The position numbers were made by a program, and so were the translations under genes. A model generated the notes under the pieces. That model saw nothing but the letters and a program-made list of their open reading frames with translations. It searched no databases and was not told the origin of the DNA. Source: Muribaculaceae bacterium (GTDB lineage Bacteria; Bacteroidota; Bacteroidia; Bacteroidales; Muribaculaceae). Taken from it: 33,375 nucleotides of DNA. Each line of letters opens with the position of its first letter. The first letter of the stretch is position 1. Shown here piece after piece: positions 16,101 through 23,953 of the stretch. The stretch is taken from the NCBI GenBank assembly GCA_029060725.1, contig JAIDTL010000031.1:1-33375 (forward strand). The letters run 5' to 3'.

Positions 16101-17456
16101 ATGAATTTAATAAAAAAGACCCTACAAGAAGCCCTGAAGACTCCCGGCTTCTCCCTCCTCTATATGGCGGGCGTAGCCTTCACGATAGCCTTCACAATCA
16201 TCTACGGCATGCTCCTCTATAGCCAGCTCGGCCCCGTCTACCCGGAATACGACCGCAGTTCGACTATCTATGTCAACACTATGATAGTAGTTTCCAATGG
16301 AAACAACAGGTCAAGCGGTTCGCTGGGCAGAAACTTCATTGATGAGTTTCTGCGCGATAAGATTAAGTCAGCAGAAAAGATGACATCCTCTATCAATTGG
16401 ATCTCCGACTATCCTATGGTGCAGACTGACGGTCTTGGACCGGAATTCCATACCGAGGTGCGTTATGTCGAACCTTCATTCTTTGATTTCTACAAATATG
16501 AGTTTAAGGAAGGTAAACCATTCTCTCAGGAAGACTTTGATTCCGCATTGGAAGTTGCCGATATAAGCGAAGGGATAGCTATGAAGCTGTTTGGTTCTCC
16601 GGAAGAGGCAATCGGTAAAGACATATCGATCGACCACGTCAACTATAGAATTCGAGGTGTATTTCGTGAAGGAAGCGCACTCAATGTAGATTCATACGGC
16701 GAGGTTTTCCTGCCATACACTCTTCGATCAAGTTCACACGGCTACCAAGATGGCCTTCGCAAATACTTGGGAAACCTAAGAGCCACATTCAAAGTTAAGG
16801 AAGGACAGGAAGAAACTTTTCGTGAAGAGCTTCGCGACGTATGCCGGCGTATTAATGCGATGGACACCACCACTCAAGAAGTATTCTATCTCCCCGGTGT
16901 GATGACGCACTTTGAGCATGTGCTGACCGATACCAATGTCGAATGGGGATGGGATGGCAACGACGAGGACAGGTTTAAGATCAAAGAAGCTTCTACCGTT
17001 TTCCAATTGTGGAAACCTTTCCTCATCGCGCTTCTTGTTGTACTCGTCATTCCTGCCCTTAACATCAGCGGTCTTATCGGAGCCCGTATGGACAGAATGG
17101 CATCTGAATTAGGAGTGCGCCGTTGCTTCGGTGCGAATCGCAGAAAACTTATGGGAATGGTATTGACAGAAAATCTCGTTCTCACGCTTGTCGGTGGAGT
17201 GGTAGGATTGATCGCCGCTTGGTTGATCTCCGTTTTCGCTGGAGATTTCCTACTTCAACTCACACCATTGGCATACGATCAAGGCTTCCGATTTGGCAAC
17301 GACGCATCTTTCATCACCGGAGAATCAGCTTTCGCACCACTGCTCTTTGCGTTCGCCCTGTGTATCTGTGTAGTCCTCAACCTCATATCGGCATGGATTC
17401 CGGCACGAAGAGCACTTCATACACAAATAACAGAATCTATCAATACAAAACGATGA
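16101..17456 (+). CDS. FtsX/MacB-type ABC permease 1
   Basis: 451 residues: one N-terminal helix (about 19-42), a periplasmic MacB-PCD-type domain (about 45-310), then three helices near 314-334, 357-383 and 412-436. The cytosolic loop MASELGVRRCFGANRRKLMGMVLTENL is the coupling motif seen in FtsX/MacB permeases. I choose the ATG at 16101 (MNLIKKTLQEALKTPGF); the open frame continues up to 16071, but those ten codons are translated repeat units. It has no ATPase domain, so it must use the separate ATPase at 18919-19584. Permease 2 follows after 7 nt. Its coupling segment is most like that of permease 3. Confidence 0.92.
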   Translation: MNLIKKTLQEALKTPGFSLLYMAGVAFTIAFTIIYGMLLYSQLGPVYPEYDRSSTIYVNTMIVVSNGNNRSSGSLGRNFIDEFLRDKIKSAEKMTSSINWISDYPMVQTDGLGPEFHTEVRYVEPSFFDFYKYEFKEGKPFSQEDFDSALEVADISEGIAMKLFGSPEEAIGKDISIDHVNYRIRGVFREGSALNVDSYGEVFLPYTLRSSSHGYQDGLRKYLGNLRATFKVKEGQEETFREELRDVCRRINAMDTTTQEVFYLPGVMTHFEHVLTDTNVEWGWDGNDEDRFKIKEASTVFQLWKPFLIALLVVLVIPALNISGLIGARMDRMASELGVRRCFGANRRKLMGMVLTENLVLTLVGGVVGLIAAWLISVFAGDFLLQLTPLAYDQGFRFGNDASFITGESAFAPLLFAFALCICVVLNLISAWIPARRALHTQITESINTKR

Positions 17457-17463
17457 ATAAGCT

Positions 17464-18756
17464 ATGACACAGATAATAAAATCAATATTCGGAAGGAAAT
17501 CTCGCTTTATAGCGCTTTTCATCGAGATAGTGATAGTCACCGTCATAGGATGGATTATTATCGAACCCGTTGCCATCAACACTACAACGGCACTGATTCC
17601 TGCCGGATATGATTACGACCGACTCGTAATGCTGACCTTCGACTACCTATCGTCCGAATCTCCGGAATACGACAAATCGGCCAAAGGCATGGACGCAAAA
17701 GAGTTATTTGGTAATCTCCTTCGTATGATCAGAGAACGACAAGGTGTGGAAAAAGCCACATACTCATTCTATCAGTCGTTCGAAATGAATGGAAGATCAT
17801 CAAGTGGCATCGTAGCCGATTCTACATATACAGAAAAGGGAATAGAAGACATTGGCTTCAGTATGACCTGCATAGAATATATGCCCAATACTGATTTCTT
17901 CTCTACATTTGGAATAAAGGATGTAAACGGCAACGCATTCCAAGAACCGGAAATGAATGAAAGCACCTACATTATAAGCCAATGTGTTGCAAAAGCCCTT
18001 TTCCCTGATTCCACTGCCATTGGCAAGGAGGTATATCCCCCATCGGAATGGAGACCTTACGCCATGACTGCCGTCGGCGTTGTTGCCGATATGCCATACA
18101 ACAAAGGCGACGGACGAATAGGAACTTACTACATTGCAAGAGACTGGGAAGGATGGACCAGGCCTGCAGGGATTATGATGCGGCTCGGTGAGGGAGTCAA
18201 TCCCCGCGCATTCATCGACAAACTGACTGCCGATCTGTCGCAATACCGCTCAGGCAACATGTATCTGACCCATCCCGTCTATATGAGCGACCAGCGCGAC
18301 GAGATATTCGCTCCAAAGCAGCGCGAGCTCACACAAAAATGGATGATAGTGGGATTCTTCCTGATCAATGTCCTCTTAGGCGTGGCAGGCACCTTCTATG
18401 TCCAGTGCAAGACCCGCATCCCCGACGCCGGAGTGATGCGAGCATTCGGAGCCCCTCGCCGAAGGGTAATATGGAGCATCGTAGGGGAAGCACTCGTGAC
18501 GACAATCCTCGGCTGGCTCATCGGAAGCATCATCTATCTGATTTACCTGAAATATCAAGGCTTCCCAATGGAAACGGATGCATACCCAATCATCAAGCAC
18601 CTCCGCCCCGTCTGGCACGACACAAAGCTCGGGCGCTACTCAATAATAGGAGGAATAATCCTTCTCCTCCTGCTTGTGACTTCCGCTCTCGGAGCCTGGC
18701 TCCCGGCCCGCAAGGTAGGGCGCGTCCCCATCGTCGACTCCCTCCGCGACGAATAG
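17464..18756 (+). CDS. FtsX/MacB-type ABC permease 2
   Basis: 430 residues, with the same four-helix plus periplasmic-domain layout: first helix about 17-38, C-terminal helices about 296-316, 340-366 and 392-420. The coupling segment reads TRIPDAGVMRAFGAPRRRVIWSIVGEALV. The N-terminal region and the coupling segment resemble permease 4 more than permease 1, so permeases 1 and 2 are probably the two different halves of one transporter. It starts 7 nt after permease 1, which suggests coupled expression. After its end there is a hairpin (18765-18784) and a 10-bp word array before the ATPase gene. Confidence 0.92.
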   Translation: MTQIIKSIFGRKSRFIALFIEIVIVTVIGWIIIEPVAINTTTALIPAGYDYDRLVMLTFDYLSSESPEYDKSAKGMDAKELFGNLLRMIRERQGVEKATYSFYQSFEMNGRSSSGIVADSTYTEKGIEDIGFSMTCIEYMPNTDFFSTFGIKDVNGNAFQEPEMNESTYIISQCVAKALFPDSTAIGKEVYPPSEWRPYAMTAVGVVADMPYNKGDGRIGTYYIARDWEGWTRPAGIMMRLGEGVNPRAFIDKLTADLSQYRSGNMYLTHPVYMSDQRDEIFAPKQRELTQKWMIVGFFLINVLLGVAGTFYVQCKTRIPDAGVMRAFGAPRRRVIWSIVGEALVTTILGWLIGSIIYLIYLKYQGFPMETDAYPIIKHLRPVWHDTKLGRYSIIGGIILLLLLVTSALGAWLPARKVGRVPIVDSLRDE

Positions 18757-18764
18757 CTATGGAA

Positions 18765-18784
18765 GGGAGGCTTTCCAGCCTCCC
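18765..18784 (+). other. GC-rich hairpin after permease 2
   Basis: GGGAGGCT (18765-18772), a TTCC loop, AGCCTCCC (18777-18784): a perfect 8-bp stem 8 nt after the permease 2 stop codon. There is no T run after it, so it is more likely an RNA-stabilising or partial attenuation structure than a full terminator. It could help set the ratio of ATPase to permease. Confidence 0.55.
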
Positions 18785-18825
18785 ACCAAGAGACACACAA
18801 AAATGCTAAAACGATTTAGATTTTT

Positions 18826-18885
18826 CATGATAAATCATGATATACCATGATAAATCATGATACAACATGATAAATCATAAACAAA
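18826..18885. repeat. 10-bp CATGAT word array before the ATPase gene
   Basis: Five units of CATGATAAAT type plus a diverged sixth. ATCATGAT palindromic cores are spaced 10 bp apart, almost one helical turn, so they lie on the same face of the DNA. Confidence 0.82.
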
Positions 18886-18918
18886 CTAACAACTGATAAT
18901 AAAAAAAAACTAAACAAT

Positions 18919-19584
18919 ATGATTACCCTTAAAGACATCAACAAGATCTACCGTACAGATGAAATCGAGACCCAGGCTCTCGAAAACGTGAACATACACA
19001 TTGACAAAGGCGAGTTCGTCTCCGTAATGGGACCCTCCGGTTGCGGAAAGTCAACCCTTCTCAATATAGTCGGACTTCTCGACACCCCCACTTCCGGCAC
19101 AGTCACAATAGCCGGCACAAACGTCGAAGGCATGAACGACTCTCACCTGGCTGCATTCCGTAATCAGAAACTTGGATTCGTATTCCAGAGCTTCCACCTC
19201 ATCGACTCGCTCAACGTGATCGACAACGTGATGCTCCCTCTCCTCTACCGCAAATCGAGCGCATCAGAGCGTGAGAAACTCGCCAAAGAAGTGCTTGAGC
19301 GCGTAGGTCTCAGCCACCGTATGCGCCACCGCCCCTCGCAGCTTTCCGGCGGTCAGTGCCAGCGCGTAGCCATTGCCCGCGCCATCGTAGGAAACCCTGA
19401 GATAATACTCGCCGACGAGCCCACCGGTAACCTCGACTCCAAGATGGGTGCAGAAGTAATGGATCTCCTCCACACCCTCAACCGCGAGGATGGACGCACC
19501 ATCATGATGGTGACCCACAACGAAGAGCAAGCCCACCAGACCGACCGCATCATCCGCTTCTTCGACGGCCGCCAAGTAATGTAA
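18919..19584 (+). CDS. ABC transporter ATP-binding protein (LolD/MacB type)
   Basis: 221 residues, a single nucleotide-binding domain with every motif intact: Walker A GPSGCGKST (38-46), Q-loop Q90, signature LSGGQ (142-146), Walker B ILADEP (163-168), D-loop NLDS and switch H200. MacB/LolD-type features include the EIETQALENVNIHIDKGEFVSVMGPSG opening. It is the only ATPase in an operon with four permeases, so the permeases presumably share it, or one pair recruits another ATPase. Synonymous codons look more biased (frequent CTC, CGC, GCC) than in the neighbouring permeases, which may reflect higher expression. Confidence 0.96.
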   Translation: MITLKDINKIYRTDEIETQALENVNIHIDKGEFVSVMGPSGCGKSTLLNIVGLLDTPTSGTVTIAGTNVEGMNDSHLAAFRNQKLGFVFQSFHLIDSLNVIDNVMLPLLYRKSSASEREKLAKEVLERVGLSHRMRHRPSQLSGGQCQRVAIARAIVGNPEIILADEPTGNLDSKMGAEVMDLLHTLNREDGRTIMMVTHNEEQAHQTDRIIRFFDGRQVM

Positions 19585-19589
19585 TTGTT

Positions 19590-19674
19590 CGTTTTACGTT
19601 GTACGTTGTGCGTTGTGCGATAAGCACTTCCAACAAAAAGTAACCAAATCATAAGCGACATACAACGTAAAACG
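19590..19674. repeat. Long-range inverted repeat in the ATPase-permease 3 junction
   Basis: CGTTTTACGTTGTA (19590-19603) is perfectly complementary to TACAACGTAAAACG (19661-19674), giving 14-bp arms and a 57-nt loop. The right arm runs into the CGTAAAA heptad array (19666-19717), so several alternative pairings are possible. Confidence 0.75.
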
Positions 19675-19717
19675 TAAAACGTAAAACGTAAAACATAAAA
19701 CGTAAAACGCAAAACGC
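19666..19717. repeat. CGTAAAA heptad array abutting a start codon
   Basis: Seven 7-bp units (five exact CGTAAAA, plus CATAAAA and CGCAAAA) end three bases before the ATG of permease 3 at 19718. Unit number would set the length of the A-rich region before the start codon. Confidence 0.9.
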
Positions 19718-21004
19718 ATGATACGATATTTCAAACAAGCCTGGGGTAGCCTCCGAAAGCAGCCATTGCTGAGCATCATCAGCATTGCCGGCACTGCGCT
19801 TGCCATTTTCCTCATCATGATCATCGTGATGATCGATGAGGTGAAGGTTGCATCCTTTGCCCCGGAGAGCAACCGCGAACGATGGCTCGTGCAGACAAGC
19901 GCCTCTATTGGCAATAAAGACTGGGGATCTACTCCCGACAATAATTCTTCCAACGGTGGAATGTCATACGAGACTATCCGTCGCACTTTCTATGAGATGA
20001 AACTTCCGGTTGCCGCCGGCACTTTCACTTGGAGCAATACTGAAAGCCATCTTTCAGTTCCAGGAAAGACATCTTTCGGAGCCAGAAGAAAAGATACCGA
20101 CCATGGATTCTGGAAGGTGATGGACTTCACTTTTATCTCCGGTCATCCATTCGAAGAAGCTGATGTGGAATCAGGGCGGCAAGTTGCTGTCATCAACGAA
20201 ACCCTTGCCCGAAAACTCTTTGACACCACTGACTGCGAGGGTCGTGAATTCTCCATTGACCATGTTCCTTATCGGGTATGTGGCGTAGTACGCGACGTAA
20301 CCAACCTGACTTCTCATGCCGATGCCGATCTATGGGTCCCTCTGACTTCAAATGGCACCGACAAATTCACATGGTGCACTTATATGGGTGCGCTCAGCTG
20401 TATTATAGTTGCTCCGAGCAAAGCCGACTTCCCGGCAGTAAGAGAGGAATACAATAAGGTGTGGGATAAATTCGAATCGGAGGTTGGGCAAGCCGGATGG
20501 GAATTCTATCGCCGCCAACGTCCTTACGATCAGTTTACAGCTGTCAATACCCGTGCAGGAAATATGGAGCCTGACATGGAGGGAGTCAGAAGACACAATC
20601 TTCTTGTCTATACAATCCTTCTGCTTATCCCAGCCATCAACCTCAGCAGCATGACACAGAGCCGTCTTCGCCATCGTCGCGAGGAAATAGGAGTGAGACG
20701 CGCTTTTGGAGCCACGAAGATTGCCATCATGAGCGAAATCTTCATAGAGAGCCTTATCATCACTATCATTGCCGGCCTCCTGGGACTCTTGATGAGCATC
20801 CTCTTCATATTCTTAGGAGGGAAGAGTGTGCTGGCAGGAGGCGCAGATGTGACCGGACTTTCAATAGGAATGATTTTTAATGTCGGAGTTTTCGGCATTG
20901 CGCTTCTCTTCTGCTTCCTGATGAATCTAATCTCAGCAACAGTTCCCTCTTGGCAAGCATCAAGAACTAATATTGTCAACTCCCTTACCGGAGACAAAAA
21001 GTAA
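19718..21004 (+). CDS. FtsX/MacB-type ABC permease 3
   Basis: 428 residues: N-terminal helix about 21-43, periplasmic domain about 45-290, C-terminal helices about 285-305, 340-370 and 392-414. The coupling segment RHRREEIGVRRAFGATKIAIMSEIFIESL is the canonical form and close to that of permease 1. The N-terminal MIRYFKQAWGSLRKQPLLSIISIAGTALAIFLIM is typical of the Bacteroidetes permeases in such operons. The ATG directly follows a heptad array. Permease 4 begins 12 nt downstream. Confidence 0.92.
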   Translation: MIRYFKQAWGSLRKQPLLSIISIAGTALAIFLIMIIVMIDEVKVASFAPESNRERWLVQTSASIGNKDWGSTPDNNSSNGGMSYETIRRTFYEMKLPVAAGTFTWSNTESHLSVPGKTSFGARRKDTDHGFWKVMDFTFISGHPFEEADVESGRQVAVINETLARKLFDTTDCEGREFSIDHVPYRVCGVVRDVTNLTSHADADLWVPLTSNGTDKFTWCTYMGALSCIIVAPSKADFPAVREEYNKVWDKFESEVGQAGWEFYRRQRPYDQFTAVNTRAGNMEPDMEGVRRHNLLVYTILLLIPAINLSSMTQSRLRHRREEIGVRRAFGATKIAIMSEIFIESLIITIIAGLLGLLMSILFIFLGGKSVLAGGADVTGLSIGMIFNVGVFGIALLFCFLMNLISATVPSWQASRTNIVNSLTGDKK

Positions 21005-21016
21005 GCTTCTACTGAT

Positions 21017-22267
21017 ATGAAACGTAAACTATTGACCCAAATGCGTGCCGAATGGCGCGCCAATACATGGATGGCGATAGAGCTGCTGCTCGTTTCGGTT
21101 GTGCTCTTTGTGCTTGCTGACAAGATCTACACCGTAATAGCCACCATCAACGAACCACTCGGCTTCGACACGGAGCATTGCTACATCTTACGCGTAAGGG
21201 AACTCTCCGAAGCTGCCCCGGAATACAAGAAATACGAGAATCAGGGGGAACGATGGTCAGACCTTCTGACACTTAAAGAGCGCGTCTTGGCTCGCCCTGA
21301 GATCTCAGACGCCACCATGAGCTCAAACGCCCATCCTTATAATCCCAACAACTCTTCCAACCAACTTGACATAGACACTTTCAGCATGGCAGATGCCCCG
21401 TTGCTCGTTCGCCGTGTAGATCCGGATTTCTTCAAGGTGTTTAAGATTGAGGGAGCCAACGGAGAGACCGCAGAGCAACTTGGGGAAATTCTGATGAAAG
21501 AAAGGATAATCCCAAGCGACAATGCCCTTCTCCGCAAAGCCGGGATTCGATCGCTCAAAAACCTTTATGGCAAGCAGATGGTATTGAGCGGACAAGATAC
21601 CATGACATTGAGAGCTTCATTTAAACCAATGAAATATAGCGATTACGGCACCGTTCACGGCTGGGCTGGAGCCTCAATGTTCGAGCGTTTCCATCCAAGC
21701 ATGATGGGCTTTATGGAAGGAATTTCTGTAAGAGTCAAAGACAATATGGACAAGGATTTTGCAGAAAAACTGATGGCTGATGCCGACAAGGACCTTCGAG
21801 TTGGCAATTGGTATATAGCCTCTGTAGATTCATTCGACTTCATCAAGAAGGAATTCAATCGCAATTCTGTGACTGAAACCCGCAATGTGATAATATGTGC
21901 ATTGTTCCTGCTCGTCAATATCTTCTTAGGCATTTTGGGCACATTCTGGTTCCGCACCCAGCAGCGCATACGTGAGATCGCACTCCGCATGGTGAGCGGC
22001 GCCACACGGATCGACATTTTCCGTCGTATCGTCGGAGAAGGAGAAGTGCTCCTATTGCTCGTGACCCCAATCGCCATAGTCATAGACTATCTGCTGACCA
22101 TTTACGAATTCACATCCTGGTATGATGGTTACTTCTCGCCAATGCATTTCTGCGTCAGCGCATTAGCAGCATGGGCATTGATGGCAATGATGATTGCCAT
22201 AGGTATATACTTCCCTGCACGCCGCGCAATGTCCATCTCCCCGGCTGCAGCCATGAAGACCGACTAA
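21017..22267 (+). CDS. FtsX/MacB-type ABC permease 4
   Basis: 416 residues with the same topology: first helix about 15-37, C-terminal helices about 291-311, 338-362 and 373-398. The coupling segment QQRIREIALRMVSGATRIDIFRRIVGEGEV departs from the canonical EIGVRRAFGA and is closer to permease 2. It is therefore the likely partner of permease 3 in a second heterodimer. It is followed by a heptad array leading into the TolC-family gene. Confidence 0.92.
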   Translation: MKRKLLTQMRAEWRANTWMAIELLLVSVVLFVLADKIYTVIATINEPLGFDTEHCYILRVRELSEAAPEYKKYENQGERWSDLLTLKERVLARPEISDATMSSNAHPYNPNNSSNQLDIDTFSMADAPLLVRRVDPDFFKVFKIEGANGETAEQLGEILMKERIIPSDNALLRKAGIRSLKNLYGKQMVLSGQDTMTLRASFKPMKYSDYGTVHGWAGASMFERFHPSMMGFMEGISVRVKDNMDKDFAEKLMADADKDLRVGNWYIASVDSFDFIKKEFNRNSVTETRNVIICALFLLVNIFLGILGTFWFRTQQRIREIALRMVSGATRIDIFRRIVGEGEVLLLLVTPIAIVIDYLLTIYEFTSWYDGYFSPMHFCVSALAAWALMAMMIAIGIYFPARRAMSISPAAAMKTD

Positions 22268-22274
22268 ATCAATT

Positions 22275-22309
22275 CATAATGCATAATTCATAATGCATGA
22301 TTCATGAAA
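22275..22309. repeat. Heptad array containing the tolC-family start codon
   Basis: Five 7-bp units of CATAATG/CATGATT type. The ATG of the next gene (22304-22306) lies in the last unit. Because 7 is not a multiple of 3, ATGs in adjacent units fall in different frames. Confidence 0.78.
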
Positions 22310-23794
22310 ACGCTATTAATTATTAAATACTTTGGGATCGCAGCGGCAGCCCTTGTCTCGCTCTTCGCGACGGGGCTGCCCATCGAGGCGAGGACCATCA
22401 CCCTCGACGAGGCGGTGCTTACAGCACGCGCCAACAGCGTCGACGCCGCCGTAGCCCTCAACCAGCTCCGTACAAGCTACTGGAGCTACCGCACCTACCG
22501 CGCTGATCTCCTGCCCGAAGTGGCTTTCAATGCCACGGTCCCATCCTACCGAAAGAGCTACAGCGCATACCAGCTCGAAGACGGAAGCTATACTTTCGTA
22601 CGCAATAATTATATGCAGATTAACGGAGAAGTCTCCGTCAAACAAAATATATGGTTTACGGGAGGTAGCCTGTCGCTAAATACTTCGCTCGATTGGCTCC
22701 GACAGCTCGATAAGGGCGCTACAAACCGGTTTATGTCAGTTCCTGTTGCCCTTACGCTCAACCAACCGGTTTTCGGAGTGAACCACGTGAAATGGAACCG
22801 CCGAATCGAACCTATACGTTACGAGGAGGCAAAGGCTGATTTCATGAGCGCATCCGAACAGGTGGCTCTGAATGCCGTAGGATATTTCTTCGACCTCCTG
22901 ATGGCTAAGGAAAACCTTGGCATTGCACGCCAAAACTACGACAACTCCAAGAAACTCCATGAAGTGGCTATAGTGAAGCGCGATATGGGACAGATAAGCC
23001 GAAACGACCTTCTACAGCTCGAACTCAATCTCCTCAACGCGGAGTCTTCTCTCACCGACCGCGAAAGCAACTACCGTGCTGCCATGTTTGCTCTCAAGTC
23101 TTTCCTTGACATTGAGGATGATGAAGACCTGGAGCCTGCCGTGCCGGATGAAGTCCCTGCCGGAGAACTCGTATATTCCGATGTGCTCGAAAAGGCACTT
23201 GCCAACAATTCATTTTCCAAAGAGATACGCCGACGCCAGCTCGAGGCTGACTACGAAGTGGCGAAAGCTAAGGGCAATATGCGCCAGATCGACCTCTTTG
23301 CCCAAGTTGGTTTCACTGGGACTGCCGACAATACCGCTGATGCCTACAGCCGGCTCAAAGACAATCAGATCGTGGAGTTAGGGTTCTCTATTCCTCTGAT
23401 CGACTGGGGAAAAAGAAAAGGGAAAGTGAAGGTGGCTGAAAACAACCGCAACGTAGTTGAGAGCCGTATCCGTAAGGAGCAAATGGAGTTCAATCAGGAT
23501 ATCTTCATCCTCGTGGAGCGCTACAACAACCAGCGCCGTCAGCTCGAGATCTCTCAGCGTGCCGACACCATCGCTGCTGCCCGCTACAACACCAATCTCG
23601 AGACATTCCTCGTCGGTAAAATCTCCACTCTCGACCTCAACGACTCCCAGCTCAGCAAAGACGAAAGCCGCCAGGCCATGATCAATCAGATGTATCTCTA
23701 CTGGCGCTACTACTACCAGATCCGAAGCCTTACCCTCTGGGACTTCGCGACTAACTCCGGCATAGACACCGACATAGCCCGCATCCTAAAATAA
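22304..23794 (+). CDS. TolC-family outer membrane efflux channel
   Basis: 496 residues. A hydrophobic leader at 1-29 (ending LPIEA) is followed by two repeats of the outer-membrane-factor fold: long periplasmic helices around beta strands (VSVKQNIWFTGGSLSLNTSL in the first half; VELGFSIPLIDWGKRKGKVKVAENN in the second). SIPLIDWGKRKG is a typical outer membrane efflux protein segment. It would form the trimeric outer membrane duct for the adaptor and the permeases of this operon. Gene order (adaptor, permeases, ATPase, channel, regulators) supports one complete export machine. Three-hairpin element B follows directly after its stop. Confidence 0.93.
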   Translation: MKTLLIIKYFGIAAAALVSLFATGLPIEARTITLDEAVLTARANSVDAAVALNQLRTSYWSYRTYRADLLPEVAFNATVPSYRKSYSAYQLEDGSYTFVRNNYMQINGEVSVKQNIWFTGGSLSLNTSLDWLRQLDKGATNRFMSVPVALTLNQPVFGVNHVKWNRRIEPIRYEEAKADFMSASEQVALNAVGYFFDLLMAKENLGIARQNYDNSKKLHEVAIVKRDMGQISRNDLLQLELNLLNAESSLTDRESNYRAAMFALKSFLDIEDDEDLEPAVPDEVPAGELVYSDVLEKALANNSFSKEIRRRQLEADYEVAKAKGNMRQIDLFAQVGFTGTADNTADAYSRLKDNQIVELGFSIPLIDWGKRKGKVKVAENNRNVVESRIRKEQMEFNQDIFILVERYNNQRRQLEISQRADTIAAARYNTNLETFLVGKISTLDLNDSQLSKDESRQAMINQMYLYWRYYYQIRSLTLWDFATNSGIDTDIARILK

Positions 23795-23796
23795 TA

Positions 23797-23890
23797 CAGG
23801 TCGGAGACCTGATATTCATGCTGAAACCCCGGGCTTAAGCCCGGGGCAACTTATACAATTGCGCAATAGCCTCGAAGAGGCGCTTTATGG
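23797..23890 (+). repeat. Three-hairpin dispersed element, copy B
   Basis: 94 nt: CAGGTC-GGA-GACCTG (23797-23811), CCCCGGGCTTAAGCCCGGGG (23827-23846, perfect), and GCCTC-GAA-GAGGC (23869-23881) with the tail GCTTTATGG. It starts 3 nt after the stop of the TolC-family gene. It separates structural genes from the regulatory pair and may reduce read-through. Confidence 0.88.
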
Positions 23891-23953
23891 TAATATTACG
23901 CCTCAATTTGTTATAAAAGTAAAACCTCAAAAAATTCTAAATTCAAAATTATC

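Noticed and set aside
16101..19584. MacB fusion (ATPase and permease in one chain)
   Set aside because: The ATPase is a separate 221-residue gene and none of the permeases has Walker motifs.
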